7,567 nucleotides of DNA, taken from Fibrobacteraceae bacterium. GTDB taxonomy: Bacteria > Fibrobacterota > Fibrobacteria > Fibrobacterales > Fibrobacteraceae. The position numbers and the translations under genes were made by a program. The DNA is taken from assembly GCA_023231365.1 (NCBI GenBank), contig JALNVO010000133.1, forward strand, positions 1-7,567, written 5' to 3'. Shown here one piece after another: positions 6,087 through 7,567 of this stretch. The notes below the pieces were generated by a model. The model did no database searches. It worked only from the letters and a program-made list of their open reading frames with translations, and was not told the DNA's origin. Position 1 is the stretch's first letter. Every line of letters begins with the position of its first letter.

Positions 6087-7567
6087 ATGAAAAAGAACGG
6101 ATGTGTCGCTAAGTTTATGCATTATTGGCCTATAGCTTGTTTGTTAATTATCCCGACAGTTGCGCAGGCTGTAACTGTTTCTCTTGTCCAGGATGTATCC
6201 ACAGCAAACTCCACCTACAGAGAGCCGGGGTCTAGCGTTACCACGGGCGATATGGCAAGTTATCTGGATAAGGAAGGTTTTGGAAACATTGTTTCAAACT
6301 ATGTAGGCAATGTTACTTGGGGTGGGTCGTTTACAGATTGGGTCAATCAAGCGGCCCTGAAATTTACTTTGCCAGCCACAAGTTCCATTCTATCTACGGC
6401 TAAATTGCACCTTCCCGTGACAGACATTCAAGGCTCTGCTTGGGTGACAGTTACTTTGACGGATGATAATGCTTGGCAACAAACGAATGTTTCGACAACT
6501 TCGACATATCCGTCTTTAGTAAATGCTAAAACGATTCTTTCCACCCAGTCAGTAAGTACTTCTGGCGATGTGGCTCTTTCGCTGGATACAGCAAATCTGA
6601 GGTCGAAAATCACCTCTAGTGGAACGACCACCATAACTTTGATTTTGACAGGAAATACGACAACAGATAATTACTTCAACTTTGTTGCGGATGATGATGC
6701 GAGTACGGATCAAGCCTATTTGGTTCTGACTTTCCAGCCTCAGGTACAAAGTGTTTCCGTTCCTTCCAGCGGAACGTATAAAGCAGGGGATGCTCTTTAT
6801 TTTACTGTGACCTTTGATTCGACGGTTGTCGTGACCGGGACGCCGCGGATTCCTGTGATCTTGAATACGGGTGGAACGGTATATGCTTCTTATGTGAGCG
6901 GTTCCAATTCTAATAATCTGGCATTCCGTTATACCGTGGCGTCGGGTAATGTCGATGCAGATGGTGTTAGCCTTGGCAGTGCTATTTCATTAAACAGTGG
7001 AACCATCAAGAGCAATAATGGCGATGATGCAGAACTGAATTTGTACAGCGTGGCTGCAACAACCAGTGTCCTTGTGGATGGCGTTACCCCGACGATCAGC
7101 ACTGTTTCTCCTCCGAGCAGCGGCACTTATATCATTGGCCAGAACCTCGACTACATCGTGAATTTCGATGATGCGGTGAACGTGGTTATTTCCAGCGGCA
7201 CGCCTTACCTGACTCTGGATATTGGTGGCTCTTCAGTACAGGCGCTCTATTCTACGGGTACAGGTACCAGTGCCTTGACCTTCCGTTATACGGTTGTTTC
7301 CGGTGATCTGGATGCCAATGGCGTTGCTATAGCGTCTAATATTACCCTGAACAGCGGCACCATTAAGGATGCGGCAGGTAATAATGCGACCGTGACCTTT
7401 ACAGGAAGCACGGCTACAGGCGTCACCGTCGACGCCGTTGCACCGACGATCAGCAGTGTCACGGGGCCTTCTGCGGGAACCTATGCATTGGGCGACACGC
7501 TGTGGTTCACGGCGACATTCAGTGAGGAGGTAACGGTGACCAGTTCTCCTTACATCCCGCTGACGAT
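6087..7567 (+). CDS. Secreted multi-domain protein: DNRLRE/CBM96-like region plus tandem Ig-like repeats (3' end outside window)
   Basis: The frame is open from the ATG at 6087 to the window edge (493 codons, no stop). Residues 1-28 are a Sec signal: K2 and K3, a hydrophobic stretch with PIACLLIIPTV and a likely signal-peptidase site AQA|VT. Residues about 30-217 resemble the DNRLRE/CBM96-like domain of secreted polysaccharide-related proteins: ALKFTLPA, AKLHLPV, DDNAWQQTNVSTTSTYP and a closing AYLVLTF. Ig-like repeats then begin at SSGTYKAGDALYFTVTF, SSGTYIIGQNLDY and SAGTYALGDTLWF; the GTY codons lie at 6771, 7122 and 7476, a period of 117-118 residues. Repeats with FRYTV..G..DA.GV and LNSGTIK occur in very large bacterial adhesins. 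TAGGAAG (6074-6080) precedes the start. The protein is probably on the cell surface; length, anchor and ligand are not visible. It follows the hairpin at 6025-6072 and runs in the same direction as the collar cluster. Confidence 0.8.
   Translation, partial: MKKNGCVAKFMHYWPIACLLIIPTVAQAVTVSLVQDVSTANSTYREPGSSVTTGDMASYLDKEGFGNIVSNYVGNVTWGGSFTDWVNQAALKFTLPATSSILSTAKLHLPVTDIQGSAWVTVTLTDDNAWQQTNVSTTSTYPSLVNAKTILSTQSVSTSGDVALSLDTANLRSKITSSGTTTITLILTGNTTTDNYFNFVADDDASTDQAYLVLTFQPQVQSVSVPSSGTYKAGDALYFTVTFDSTVVVTGTPRIPVILNTGGTVYASYVSGSNSNNLAFRYTVASGNVDADGVSLGSAISLNSGTIKSNNGDDAELNLYSVAATTSVLVDGVTPTISTVSPPSSGTYIIGQNLDYIVNFDDAVNVVISSGTPYLTLDIGGSSVQALYSTGTGTSALTFRYTVVSGDLDANGVAIASNITLNSGTIKDAAGNNATVTFTGSTATGVTVDAVAPTISSVTGPSAGTYALGDTLWFTATFSEEVTVTSSPYIPLT

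Overview
The window most likely comes from a Fibrobacter species (phylum Fibrobacterota). The main evidence is a broken minus-strand gene that carries the Fibrobacter succinogenes major paralogous domain (TIGR02145 / FISUMP type) behind a long serine-rich linker and a lipoprotein signal. The partial protein at the left edge, with Y-x-C...W modules, also fits Fibrobacter surface proteins. The assignment rests on recognising families by eye, not on a search.

Layout. Positions 1-208 hold the 3' end of a surface-protein-like gene. Positions 209-575 are intergenic and contain a roughly 190-bp imperfect palindrome with a REP-like GC-rich hairpin inside it. Three plus-strand genes follow: an iron-sulfur flavoprotein (576-1145), a small cysteine-rich protein of unknown function (1340-1780) and, 11 bp further on, a CatA-type O-acetyltransferase starting at GTG (1792-2448). 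The last two look like an operon. On the minus strand, 2522-3415 is a decayed FISUMP lipoprotein gene with at least three frame breaks, an internal deletion and no usual start codon. Positions 3416-4175 are AT-rich and non-coding, ending in a candidate promoter.

The right half is the most unusual part. From 4176 there is a tight plus-strand cluster. It starts with two 80-residue phage tail-collar-like proteins (4176-4418 and 4422-4664), which are 34/80 identical without gaps. Next comes a 447-residue protein with an F5/8 type C (discoidin-like) domain and three cadherin-like beta-sandwich repeats (4675-6018). A perfect 13-bp terminator-like hairpin (6025-6072) follows. The cluster then continues with a Sec-exported protein (6087 to the window edge) that has a DNRLRE/CBM96-like N-terminal region and tandem Ig-like repeats of 117-118 residues.

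The first three proteins of this cluster have no visible Sec signal although their domains are typical of tail fibres or cell-surface binding; the fourth has one. My inference is that the cluster encodes parts of an extracellular or tail-fibre-like adhesive structure. The sequence does not show how the first three proteins would leave the cell, or whether the four products interact.
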